A stretch of 64,000 bases of DNA, from NCBI RefSeq assembly GCF_007004725.1, contig NZ_ML660161.1, forward strand, positions 171,112 to 235,111, in the 5' to 3' direction. The notes beneath the pieces are model-generated. The model was not told the origin of the DNA. It worked only from the letters and a program-made list of their open reading frames with translations, and did not search any database. Position numbers and translations under genes: made by a program. Of this stretch, positions 57,771 to 64,000 are shown piece after piece. Each line of letters starts with the position of its first letter. Positions within the stretch are counted from its first letter, which is position 1. This DNA comes from Aliikangiella coralliicola (GTDB lineage: Bacteria; Pseudomonadota; Gammaproteobacteria; Enterobacterales; Kangiellaceae).

Positions 57771-58730
57771 ATGAAATACTTCAAGAAAGCTGCGATTTCA
57801 AAAGGGCTAGTGGCTGCTAGCACACTCATTCTAACCACATCACTTTTCGCTGCTGAAAAAAAGCAGGAAGTTGATTTTAGCACTACGGAGGTCTCGCCGG
57901 GCTTATATATGTTAGCAGGAGTCGGCGGATTCACCGGCGGCAATATTGGATTATCGGTGGGTGAAGATGGTGTGGTGATGATTGATGATTCTATGCCCCC
58001 ATTGCTGGATAAAATGAAAAAGTCGATTAAAAGTGTTACTGATAAACCGGTAGATTTTTTAATTAATACTCATGTCCACGGCGATCACACAGGTAACAAT
58101 GAAAACATGGGTAAAGAGGGTACGCGTATTGTTGCCCATGAAAACCTACGCCAGCATTTATTGACGAAAGGAATTCGAACGCAAAAAGGCAACGAGAAAG
58201 CGCCGAAGGCAGCTCTGCCTGTTATCACTTTTTCTCACTCAATGAGCTTTCACTTAAATGGAGAAGACGCCAAAATTTTCCATGTAGCTCACGCACATAC
58301 CGATGGAGACGCGGTCATCCATTTTAAAAATGCGAATGTGATCCATATGGGCGATACCTTTTTTAATGGGATGTTTCCCTTCATCGACTTAGACAGCGGT
58401 GGTAGTGTTGATGGGTTTATCAAAGCTCAGAAAAAGGTTTATAAGCTGAGTAATGACGACACTAAAATCATTCCCGGACATGGACCTTTAGCGAACAAAA
58501 AGGACCTTAAAATGGCTATCGAAATGTTAGTTGATGTGAGGAAAATCATTACTAAATTAGTCAAGCAGGGTAAAAGTGAAGCGGAAGTGGTTAAGTTAAA
58601 TCCATTGGCGAAATACGATGCTAAATGGACCTGGGGATTTATCAGCACAGAAAGAATGACTAAACAGATTTACCGAGGCGTTAAGGAAGGACACAAACAC
58701 GCTAAAGAAAAAGGTCATCATAGTCATTAA
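57771..58730 (+). CDS. MBL-fold metallohydrolase, exported
   Basis: 319 residues from the ATG at 57771, behind GGGAGAGTTAACG; a longer frame to 57714 has no ribosome binding site. Signal peptide MKYFKKAAISKGLVAASTLI, cleaved around LFAAEKK. Metallo-beta-lactamase fold with NTHVHGDHTGNN (HxHxDH), VAHAHTDGDAVIHF (His) and MGDTFFNG (Asp), and the last His in IIPGHGP. It belongs to the broad SoxH/cyclase-like periplasmic group rather than true beta-lactamases. A Lys/His-rich tail (EGHKHAKEKGHHSH) may bind metal. Substrate unknown. Confidence 0.9.
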   Translation: MKYFKKAAISKGLVAASTLILTTSLFAAEKKQEVDFSTTEVSPGLYMLAGVGGFTGGNIGLSVGEDGVVMIDDSMPPLLDKMKKSIKSVTDKPVDFLINTHVHGDHTGNNENMGKEGTRIVAHENLRQHLLTKGIRTQKGNEKAPKAALPVITFSHSMSFHLNGEDAKIFHVAHAHTDGDAVIHFKNANVIHMGDTFFNGMFPFIDLDSGGSVDGFIKAQKKVYKLSNDDTKIIPGHGPLANKKDLKMAIEMLVDVRKIITKLVKQGKSEAEVVKLNPLAKYDAKWTWGFISTERMTKQIYRGVKEGHKHAKEKGHHSH

Positions 58731-58825
58731 TTGTATCGGTTGATACTCATATTGACACCTCCAGACCCTGGTTTTAATGAACTCTGACAATCATTGAGAC
58801 GGCATGAAGCGGTCGTCAATAAATC

Positions 58826-58846
58826 CCCTCTCCTGGAAGGAGAGGG
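58826..58846. repeat. Palindromic repeat CCCTCTCC...GGAGAGGG
   Basis: CCCTCTCC (58826-58833) and GGAGAGGG (58839-58846) form a perfect 8-bp stem with a 5-base loop, followed by a second GGGAGAGG. This is a common dispersed intergenic palindrome in proteobacteria and may also act as a bidirectional transcription end between the convergent MBL and GNAT genes. Confidence 0.65.
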
Positions 58847-58900
58847 CTAGGGAGAGGTTAAAGGTTGTCGAGTCTAGGTGATGTTTAGTGGAGAGCACTT

Positions 58901-59377
58901 TTAAGTTTTCGATGGTAATTTCATTTTCATAAAAGGCAAATAACGCCCGGGAACGCTGACTGATTCTGTTCGCGAGACAGTGTTAAATCCTACCTTTTGA
59001 TAAAAAACTTCGGCATTTGGGTCGGATTGAACTTGAAGTTCCTTTCCTCCAAGTTCAATCACTCTCTGGCGAAGAAACTTAAAAAGGTGGGTTCCTAATC
59101 CGGTACCGATAAATTTCGGTAAAACAAAAAGATCAGTCACTTCAAATGTGTTGTTTTTATTATCTAAAGCTCCAGCAATACCAGCCAGACTTTCACCGTT
59201 TTCAAAAACGCCGTAAAACTCTTGTTGTTGAAATCGACTCGCGGGATAACTGAGCTCCTCTCGACATTGCAGCATAAATTCTTCGGAGTATCCCCAATGG
59301 GCTTTCGAACGCATTGCAACCTGATGCATGATGTCTGCATGGGCAGGAGAAAGTTTAACGACTTTGTCCAGAGTCAT
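58901..59377 (-). CDS. GNAT family N-acetyltransferase
   Basis: 158 residues with a GNAT core: ADIMHQVAMRSKAHWGYSEE in the N-terminal part, then the acetyl-CoA site DLFVLPKFIGTGLGTHLFKF (Q/R-x-x-G-x-G/A variant, here GTGLGT), and the end EVFYQKVGFNTVSRTESVSV. Its ATG overlaps the upstream gene's stop by one base (TAATG), so translation is coupled. Acceptor substrate unknown. Confidence 0.92.
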   Translation of the reverse strand: MTLDKVVKLSPAHADIMHQVAMRSKAHWGYSEEFMLQCREELSYPASRFQQQEFYGVFENGESLAGIAGALDNKNNTFEVTDLFVLPKFIGTGLGTHLFKFLRQRVIELGGKELQVQSDPNAEVFYQKVGFNTVSRTESVSVPGRYLPFMKMKLPSKT

Positions 59378-59898
59378 TACTTATTTCCCGATGTTTTTCT
59401 TTGCTTGGTAATATTACGAATTCGCGCCTTAACTGATGCTGCTTCATCCCGCATGGCCATTTCTAGAAATTGATCAACTTCCTTTCTAAACTGCACATGT
59501 TGAGTGGCGAGAATATCAAATCCGTTATAAGCCCACGCGCGAACAAATTTATTATCGCTGACAATACAACGACGTAAAAAACTCTCCACTATTGTCTGGT
59601 TTTCTTGAGTAATCGGTAAACTGGGCATGGTTTGTAATATGTGAAGTTGTGAGCTCCAATGTTCCAGCTCATTAACTTGCCGATAGATATTGATCACTTG
59701 CAATGGCGTTATTTTTCCGCCTTGTTCGCAATGATATTTGAGTAGCCAACTTGCACCACATTGAAACTCAGTATTTTGCATGAGTTTTATAGTCTTATTA
59801 ATGAAGTTCGGCAGTGAGCGACAGATATGATAAATGGCTGCAATATCGTCGGCAGACTTTCCATCCCAGGTTTTCAATTGCTGTTTTAGTTTTGACAT
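59377..59898 (-). CDS. Helical repeat protein of unknown function
   Basis: 173 residues, predicted all-helical with HEAT-like pairs (ITQENQTIVESFLRRCIVSD; RAWAYNGFDILATQHVQFRK). It starts MSKLKQQLKTWDGKSADDIA and ends in a basic tail (ARIRNITKQRKTSGNK). No signal peptide. Its stop overlaps the start of the GNAT gene, so the two are an operon and may act on a common target. No ribosome binding site is obvious before the ATG. Family not recognised. Confidence 0.65.
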   Translation of the reverse strand: MSKLKQQLKTWDGKSADDIAAIYHICRSLPNFINKTIKLMQNTEFQCGASWLLKYHCEQGGKITPLQVINIYRQVNELEHWSSQLHILQTMPSLPITQENQTIVESFLRRCIVSDNKFVRAWAYNGFDILATQHVQFRKEVDQFLEMAMRDEAASVKARIRNITKQRKTSGNK

Positions 59899-60003
59899 TG
59901 GTTGATCGAATAATAGTTTGTTACAGGCAAGATAATTTCACCTTCATTTCACACCCGGTGCGATAGGATTACTGAAACTCAGTTAATCTACTCGGAGTGT
60001 TTT

Positions 60004-60684
60004 GTGACTAAGCATATTATATTAGGTTCGGTTGGGCATCATTTTCAAACTGAAAATAGAGTGATCTCCTTATTTCAAGGATTATCGCTCACAGTGAGTA
60101 GTGCCGAGACTAACGCGATTGTTGGGCCTTCCGGCGTAGGTAAGTCGAGTTTACTATTGATTTTGGCAGGATTAGAAACCCCTCAATCAGGCAATGTCGT
60201 TTTTTCTGACGGTGGCGTTGCCCAGCCTTTGTTAGCGCTAAGGCAGCAGTCCGGATTTATTTTTCAACAGTTTCATTTATTACCGGAACTTGATGCGATT
60301 AACAATATCGCGCTGCCCTTAAAGTTGAAAGGTGATAAAAGTGCGATGGAGAAAGCTGAAGAGTGGTTGTGCAAAGTAGGGCTGGAGAATCGGGCAAAAC
60401 ACAAACCGAGCCAGCTCAGCGGTGGTGAACAGCAGAGAATAGCCATCGCCCGCGCATTTGTCACTGAGCCGGCTTTTGTTTTCGCTGATGAACCTACCGG
60501 TAATCTTGATGAGAAAACCGCAAAGGATATTGTAGAACTGATGTTTGAATGTAGCGATGCTAATCAAACTGGTCTAGTCGTTGTCACTCATAGTAAAGCG
60601 CTTTCCAAAATGGCAGATCACTGTTACGAACTTTCTCAGCAGGGGTTACTCGGTTATAAAGATTCATCAGTGAAGGTGGCGTAA
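60004..60684 (+). CDS. ABC transporter ATP-binding protein, YbbA/LolD type
   Basis: 226 residues. GTG start with GGAG upstream. Walker [11 protein letters not shown] (40-49), Q-loop [10 protein letters not shown], signature [16 protein letters not shown], Walker [13 protein letters not shown] and switch His (VVVTHSKAL) are all intact. Members of this group (LolD, YbbA, MacB-type) energise MacB/FtsX-fold permeases that move lipids, lipoproteins or siderophores mechanically. The following permease starts one base after the stop, as ybbA-ybbP in E. coli. Confidence 0.93.
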   Translation: MTKHIILGSVGHHFQTENRVISLFQGLSLTVSSAETNAIVGPSGVGKSSLLLILAGLETPQSGNVVFSDGGVAQPLLALRQQSGFIFQQFHLLPELDAINNIALPLKLKGDKSAMEKAEEWLCKVGLENRAKHKPSQLSGGEQQRIAIARAFVTEPAFVFADEPTGNLDEKTAKDIVELMFECSDANQTGLVVVTHSKALSKMADHCYELSQQGLLGYKDSSVKVA

Positions 60685-63192
60685 ATGAAGCCTTCAATCA
60701 TCAAGTTATCCTGGCAGTTATTTCGTCAACAATATCATACCAGTGATAATCGTTTACTTAGGTGGATTCAGGGCTGTTTGTTGTTTTTTTTACTGAGTTT
60801 AAGTTTAAGCAGTGTGTCGATTCAAACTCACCTCGAAAAGAACTTACAACAGTTACTGGGAGCTGACTTAGTGTTGAGCCAGTATCAACCGCTTACCGAA
60901 TCTCAACTGGCCCATGCTAACTCTTTGTCCACCAATCATACCTTGGTTCAACTGCTGGGACTGACGCTTACCAATGGCGAAAAATGGCAGAAGGTCAAGC
61001 TTAAGTTGGTTGGTGATAACTATCCCCTACAAGGAAATTTAACGGTTTCGGATACTCTATCTGGCGAAACAATCGCGGCTCGGTCTGGGCCGAGGCCAGG
61101 AGAAATATGGGTTGATGCGAGGCTTTTTTCCAGCCTGGAATTATCCATAGGTCAATCGATATCTATCGCGGAAAAGCCATTTCGGGTGACTCGTATTATT
61201 CATCATGAACCTGACAAGTTATTAGAGGGGCATGGTGCGGTTTCTATGCGTGCCATGATTCATGCCGATGAAATTGGTTTGTTTGATGAGGAAGTCAGTG
61301 AGTTGGGCAGCGGTAAAGCCACTGAGGCACAGTACCGCTATTTATTTGAAACTAATTCGGCACATCACCAATCCTTTCTAACGTGGACTAAAAAAGAACT
61401 CCCGGGTGCGCAAGTGGTACATCGTGGTGGAGGGCATCCGCTGGCGTTATTTTGGCAAAGAACTGAAAACTTCTTAGGCTTGGCGTCAGTGCTGTTATTT
61501 TTGATGGCAGCGATTGCAATTGACCTCACGGGTCGGCGCCAATTGATCAATCAGAAGCGTTTTGTTGCCTTATGTTTGAGTATGGGAATAAGTCGAACTC
61601 AGGGAATTACCCTGGCTGTTTTACAGTGGTTTATTGGTTTTATTTTGTTATTAATTCCGGCTTTGATATTAGCGTCAATCACACAAGTATTCATCATTGG
61701 TGAGTTGCAGGCACAGTTTCCAGAGTTAAGTTCGCAATGGCAATGGTTGCCGATAATGAAAACCATTGTATTGTTATTGGCCTTGCTGGCGATATTCCAA
61801 ATACCCGGCTGGATGGAATTGTCTCACGTTTCAGTTCCCCAATTGATTCGACAGCAAAGCAATAAGCGATCAAACTGGATCCGTTTTTTCTGGTCGATTT
61901 TAAGCATCACCGGGTTAGCTGTTTTTTATTCAGACAATGGTTTGCTCACAGGATTTGTTTTAGGCGCAATGTTGGCGACCCTGTTGTTAATGATGTCACT
62001 GACCTGGATATTATTGATGGTTGGAGAGAAAGTAACTCAGCGTCGGCAGGGATTGTTGCCCTTCACTTTTTTTATTATGAAGCAGCGTTTGCTGAGTAAA
62101 TCTGTTCAAATTTTAGGGGTTGGTTTATGTGTCACTTTGTTATTGTTTACCCTGGTATTAATGAAAGACATGGGAAATGCGATGCAGGGTTACGTTCGTC
62201 ATCATGACGGCAATCTAATGATTACCCGAGCGCAAGCACACCAAGTTGAAAACATTAAGCAGTGGGCTAAACAGACAGGCAGCCAGATGCGCCAGTTGAA
62301 GCCGTATCTACATGGACAAGTTGTTAAAATTAATGGCGCATCGTTAAGTGAACATACAACCAAACCTAGCGACAGCATGGCAGCGCTGAAAGCGCGGGTG
62401 CGATTGCATTGGTCTGCACAGGTGCCGGCTAACAACCAACTTCAGTCTGGTCAATGGTGGACTCAAAATACAGAAAACTGGAATCAGGTTTCTGTCGAAG
62501 AAGAGGTCATGACTGATATTGGTTTAAAGCTGGGAGATCGCTTGAGTTTTCTGGTGGAAGGCAAGGTTTATGATTTTGTCATCAAAGCAACCCATGTTTA
62601 TAAACCCGGCAATGGTTCTATAACCTTCTGGTTTCAAGTTCCACCAGAAGCAATTAAACACATTGATGCGAACCAATATTATATGGGAAGTATGGAGTTA
62701 CCTGAAAATGCCTGGCCTGAATTATCAAAACTATGGCAACAAAATCCAAGGGTATATTTATTACCCATCAGGGAAATGACCGAAAGGTTCGATAATATTC
62801 TGGCGATCATTACTAAGCTGGTGACATTTTTTAGCGCAATGATTATTTTTATGGCAGTGCTTGTTATTACTGCCTCAGTGAAAGGCTACGAAGTTGATGA
62901 TCGCAAGAAAAATGGATTGCTGCTCAGCTTTGGGTTACCCAAGTCCAGCTGTGTTCGATTGAGCTTATATGAGTGGTTAATTACCGCGTTGATTGCCGCC
63001 ATTGGTGCGATAGTTGGAACCTGGTTAGCCGGAGAACTCATTTATCAATCACAGTTTTCGATGAATTATGTACCGGATGTTTTATGGCTGTCGGTGGCTT
63101 TAGTGATAACCACAGTCCTGGTTTGTTGTGCGGGGTTGATTAGTAGCCGAGCTAGTCTTAATGCGTCAATTCAACAGTTGGTTGCGCAATAA
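60685..63192 (+). CDS. ABC transporter permease, YbbP type
   Basis: 835 residues with about ten transmembrane helices: one near 29-45, a periplasmic domain to about 250, helices 255-480, a second periplasmic domain, then three C-terminal helices with MacB/FtsX pattern (TKLVTFFSAMIIFMAVLVIT; GAIVGTWLAGELIYQSQFS). The double-module layout matches YbbP-like permeases. GAAGGTGGCGTAA immediately precedes the ATG, inside the ABC gene end. Substrate unknown; family members often extract hydrophobic compounds or lipids. Confidence 0.9.
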   Translation: MKPSIIKLSWQLFRQQYHTSDNRLLRWIQGCLLFFLLSLSLSSVSIQTHLEKNLQQLLGADLVLSQYQPLTESQLAHANSLSTNHTLVQLLGLTLTNGEKWQKVKLKLVGDNYPLQGNLTVSDTLSGETIAARSGPRPGEIWVDARLFSSLELSIGQSISIAEKPFRVTRIIHHEPDKLLEGHGAVSMRAMIHADEIGLFDEEVSELGSGKATEAQYRYLFETNSAHHQSFLTWTKKELPGAQVVHRGGGHPLALFWQRTENFLGLASVLLFLMAAIAIDLTGRRQLINQKRFVALCLSMGISRTQGITLAVLQWFIGFILLLIPALILASITQVFIIGELQAQFPELSSQWQWLPIMKTIVLLLALLAIFQIPGWMELSHVSVPQLIRQQSNKRSNWIRFFWSILSITGLAVFYSDNGLLTGFVLGAMLATLLLMMSLTWILLMVGEKVTQRRQGLLPFTFFIMKQRLLSKSVQILGVGLCVTLLLFTLVLMKDMGNAMQGYVRHHDGNLMITRAQAHQVENIKQWAKQTGSQMRQLKPYLHGQVVKINGASLSEHTTKPSDSMAALKARVRLHWSAQVPANNQLQSGQWWTQNTENWNQVSVEEEVMTDIGLKLGDRLSFLVEGKVYDFVIKATHVYKPGNGSITFWFQVPPEAIKHIDANQYYMGSMELPENAWPELSKLWQQNPRVYLLPIREMTERFDNILAIITKLVTFFSAMIIFMAVLVITASVKGYEVDDRKKNGLLLSFGLPKSSCVRLSLYEWLITALIAAIGAIVGTWLAGELIYQSQFSMNYVPDVLWLSVALVITTVLVCCAGLISSRASLNASIQQLVAQ

Positions 63193-63291
63193 TAAATCTT
63201 ATTAAGTTGAGAGATTGGCCCTATCAGGAAAATAGGGCATGTTTGCCAAAAATCTCCAGTTAAATTTGTCGAAGATTAAAAAATGGGTATA

Positions 63292-63329
63292 TTGACTTCC
63301 CGGAAATAGCTGTATTAATATGTAATACA
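63292..63329 (+). promoter_or_regulatory. parDE promoter with palindromic operator
   Basis: TTGACT (63292-63297) serves as -35. The inverted repeat TGTATTA/TAATACA (63311-63317 and 63323-63329, 5-base spacer) covers a -10 candidate TAATAT (63316-63321, 18-base spacing) 18-36 bases upstream of parD. Autoregulation by the ParD ribbon-helix-helix protein at such a site is standard. Confidence 0.6.
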
Positions 63330-63346
63330 TATCTAAGAGGTGAATT

Positions 63347-63583
63347 ATGCCAAGAAATACTAGCGTGACTTTAGGCAAACATTTTGGAGAGTTTGTGGAA
63401 AACAAAATTCAACAGGGACGGTTTGAATCAACGAGCGAAGCCGTAAGAGCTGGTCTTCGACTGCTTGAAGAGCACGAAGCAAAGCTCGATTTATTAAGAA
63501 AAAAACTATCAGTGGGTGAATCACAACTAGACCAGGGAAAAGGGGTTGACGGCGATACCTTTATGCGAGATTTGATTGGTTAA
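63347..63583 (+). CDS. parD: ParD-type antitoxin
   Basis: 78 residues. The N-terminal ribbon-helix-helix MPRNTSVTLGKHFGEFVENK, then GRFESTSEAVRAGLRLLEEH, is the ParD/CC2985 signature; the C-terminal tail (GVDGDTFMRDLIG) wraps the toxin. AGAGGTGAATT precedes the ATG. The stop overlaps the toxin start (TAATG), so the two were translated in a coupled way. With parE broken, ParD may persist as a repressor or as an orphan antitoxin. Confidence 0.93.
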   Translation: MPRNTSVTLGKHFGEFVENKIQQGRFESTSEAVRAGLRLLEEHEAKLDLLRKKLSVGESQLDQGKGVDGDTFMRDLIG

Positions 63584-63879
63584 TGGCAAAATATGTTTTG
63601 TCGCCGGAAGCTCAAAATAGCTTGAGGGAAATCAAAGATTATTCACTTAAAAACTTTGGCGCTGAGAGAACAAAGTCCTATCTTCAGAAAATTCGTAAGC
63701 GGTTGCAAGAGTAAGCCAAAAATCCTTTGAAGGGAGTAGTCAGGATGGATTTAAAGGTTGGGTATCATAGTGATTTTATCGGTTCTCACACAATTTACTA
63801 CAGAATAAAACCAACTCATATCGACGTTATTGATGTGTTACATCAATCAATGGAAGCATCGAAACATATCGTTAATTAA
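63583..63879 (+). pseudogene. parE: ParE-type toxin with one premature stop codon
   Basis: The frame from the ATG at 63583 reads through 43 codons (MAKYVLSPEAQNSLREIKDY, then SLKNFGAERTKSYLQKIRKR) and meets TAA at 63712-63714. The same frame then stays open for 54 further codons to TAA at 63877 and carries the rest of ParE (HSDFIGSHTIYYRIKPTHID, then VLHQSMEAS). The restored length is 98 residues, normal for ParE. The stop stands where Leu is expected (QEx AKNP), fitting a single TTA to TAA change. ParE proteins poison DNA gyrase. Confidence 0.9.
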
Positions 63880-63935
63880 GCGATCTAATTTATATCTGAC
63901 CCATTATCATCACTACTTTAAATTGGAATAGTGTG

Positions 63936-64000
63936 ATGAACAAAAATAGTTTAATAATTTTCGCCTATAAAAATCAATCAGTATATAGATTTAATATTAC
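63936..64000 (+). CDS. Possible start of a gene running off the window
   Basis: ATG at 63936 with GGA about ten bases upstream opens 21 codons (MNKNSLIIFAYKNQSVYRFN) to the window end. Too short to judge; AT-rich context makes chance likely. Confidence 0.25.
   Translation, partial: MNKNSLIIFAYKNQSVYRFNI

Overview
The window looks like a chromosomal segment from a free-living, probably marine gammaproteobacterium with moderately AT-rich DNA (about 40% G+C by eye). Supporting families are YceI with cytochrome b561, YceH, YbbA/YbbP, YqiJ/YqiK, an RstA/RstB-like pair, and several surface proteins with GlyGly-CTERM (rhombosortase) tails. The genus cannot be fixed from the sequence; a Kangiella/Aliikangiella-type lineage is a guess. 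No rRNA, tRNA, CRISPR array, prophage or intact insertion sequence was seen.

Layout. 0-7 kb: a truncated histidine kinase, a 7-TM protein plus TPR protein pair, yceI-cytochrome b561, a 298-bp palindromic MITE next to a 30-residue membrane peptide, and a decayed hybrid kinase/AraC regulator. 7-25 kb: a surface/secretion region with four GlyGly-CTERM-type proteins. In it, a two-gene unit (about 1,530-residue multidomain surface protein plus about 192-residue outer-membrane barrel) occurs twice in tandem and is followed by a lipoprotein that repeats a motif found at the N-terminus of the second surface protein. 25-32 kb: yceH, an RstAB-like operon behind a terminator-like hairpin, a Prx5-type peroxiredoxin and a lipoprotein amidohydrolase. 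32-37 kb: a second copy of the 7-TM/TPR pair, now with an amidohydrolase and a membrane-bound AraC regulator. 37-40.5 kb: a diguanylate cyclase and a DoxX-GST pair divergent from a LysR regulator. 40.6-46.2 kb: single minus-strand genes (SUKH, a catalytically dead RseP-like protein, an unknown, a Tat-targeted amine oxidase, a lipoprotein, a class C beta-lactamase-like hydrolase); attC-like palindromes separate the first five, resembling an integron cassette cluster without an integrase. 46.4-56.4 kb: a probable membrane-stress operon (PspA, rhomboid, YqiJ, flotillin YqiK, 1,760-residue AAA ATPase, PHA-granule-type protein) behind a promoter bracketed by two identical palindromes. 56.5-64 kb: DUF1835, an MBL hydrolase, GNAT, an YbbAP-type ABC system, and parDE with a parE broken by one nonsense codon.

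Most notable for follow-up: (1) the tandem surface-protein/barrel units with the motif-sharing lipoprotein, (2) the PspA-flotillin-ATPase operon with its double operator, (3) the candidate cassette cluster, and (4) the duplicated 7-TM/TPR locus with a shared upstream motif. Family calls rest on reading the sequence and general knowledge; no database search was run.
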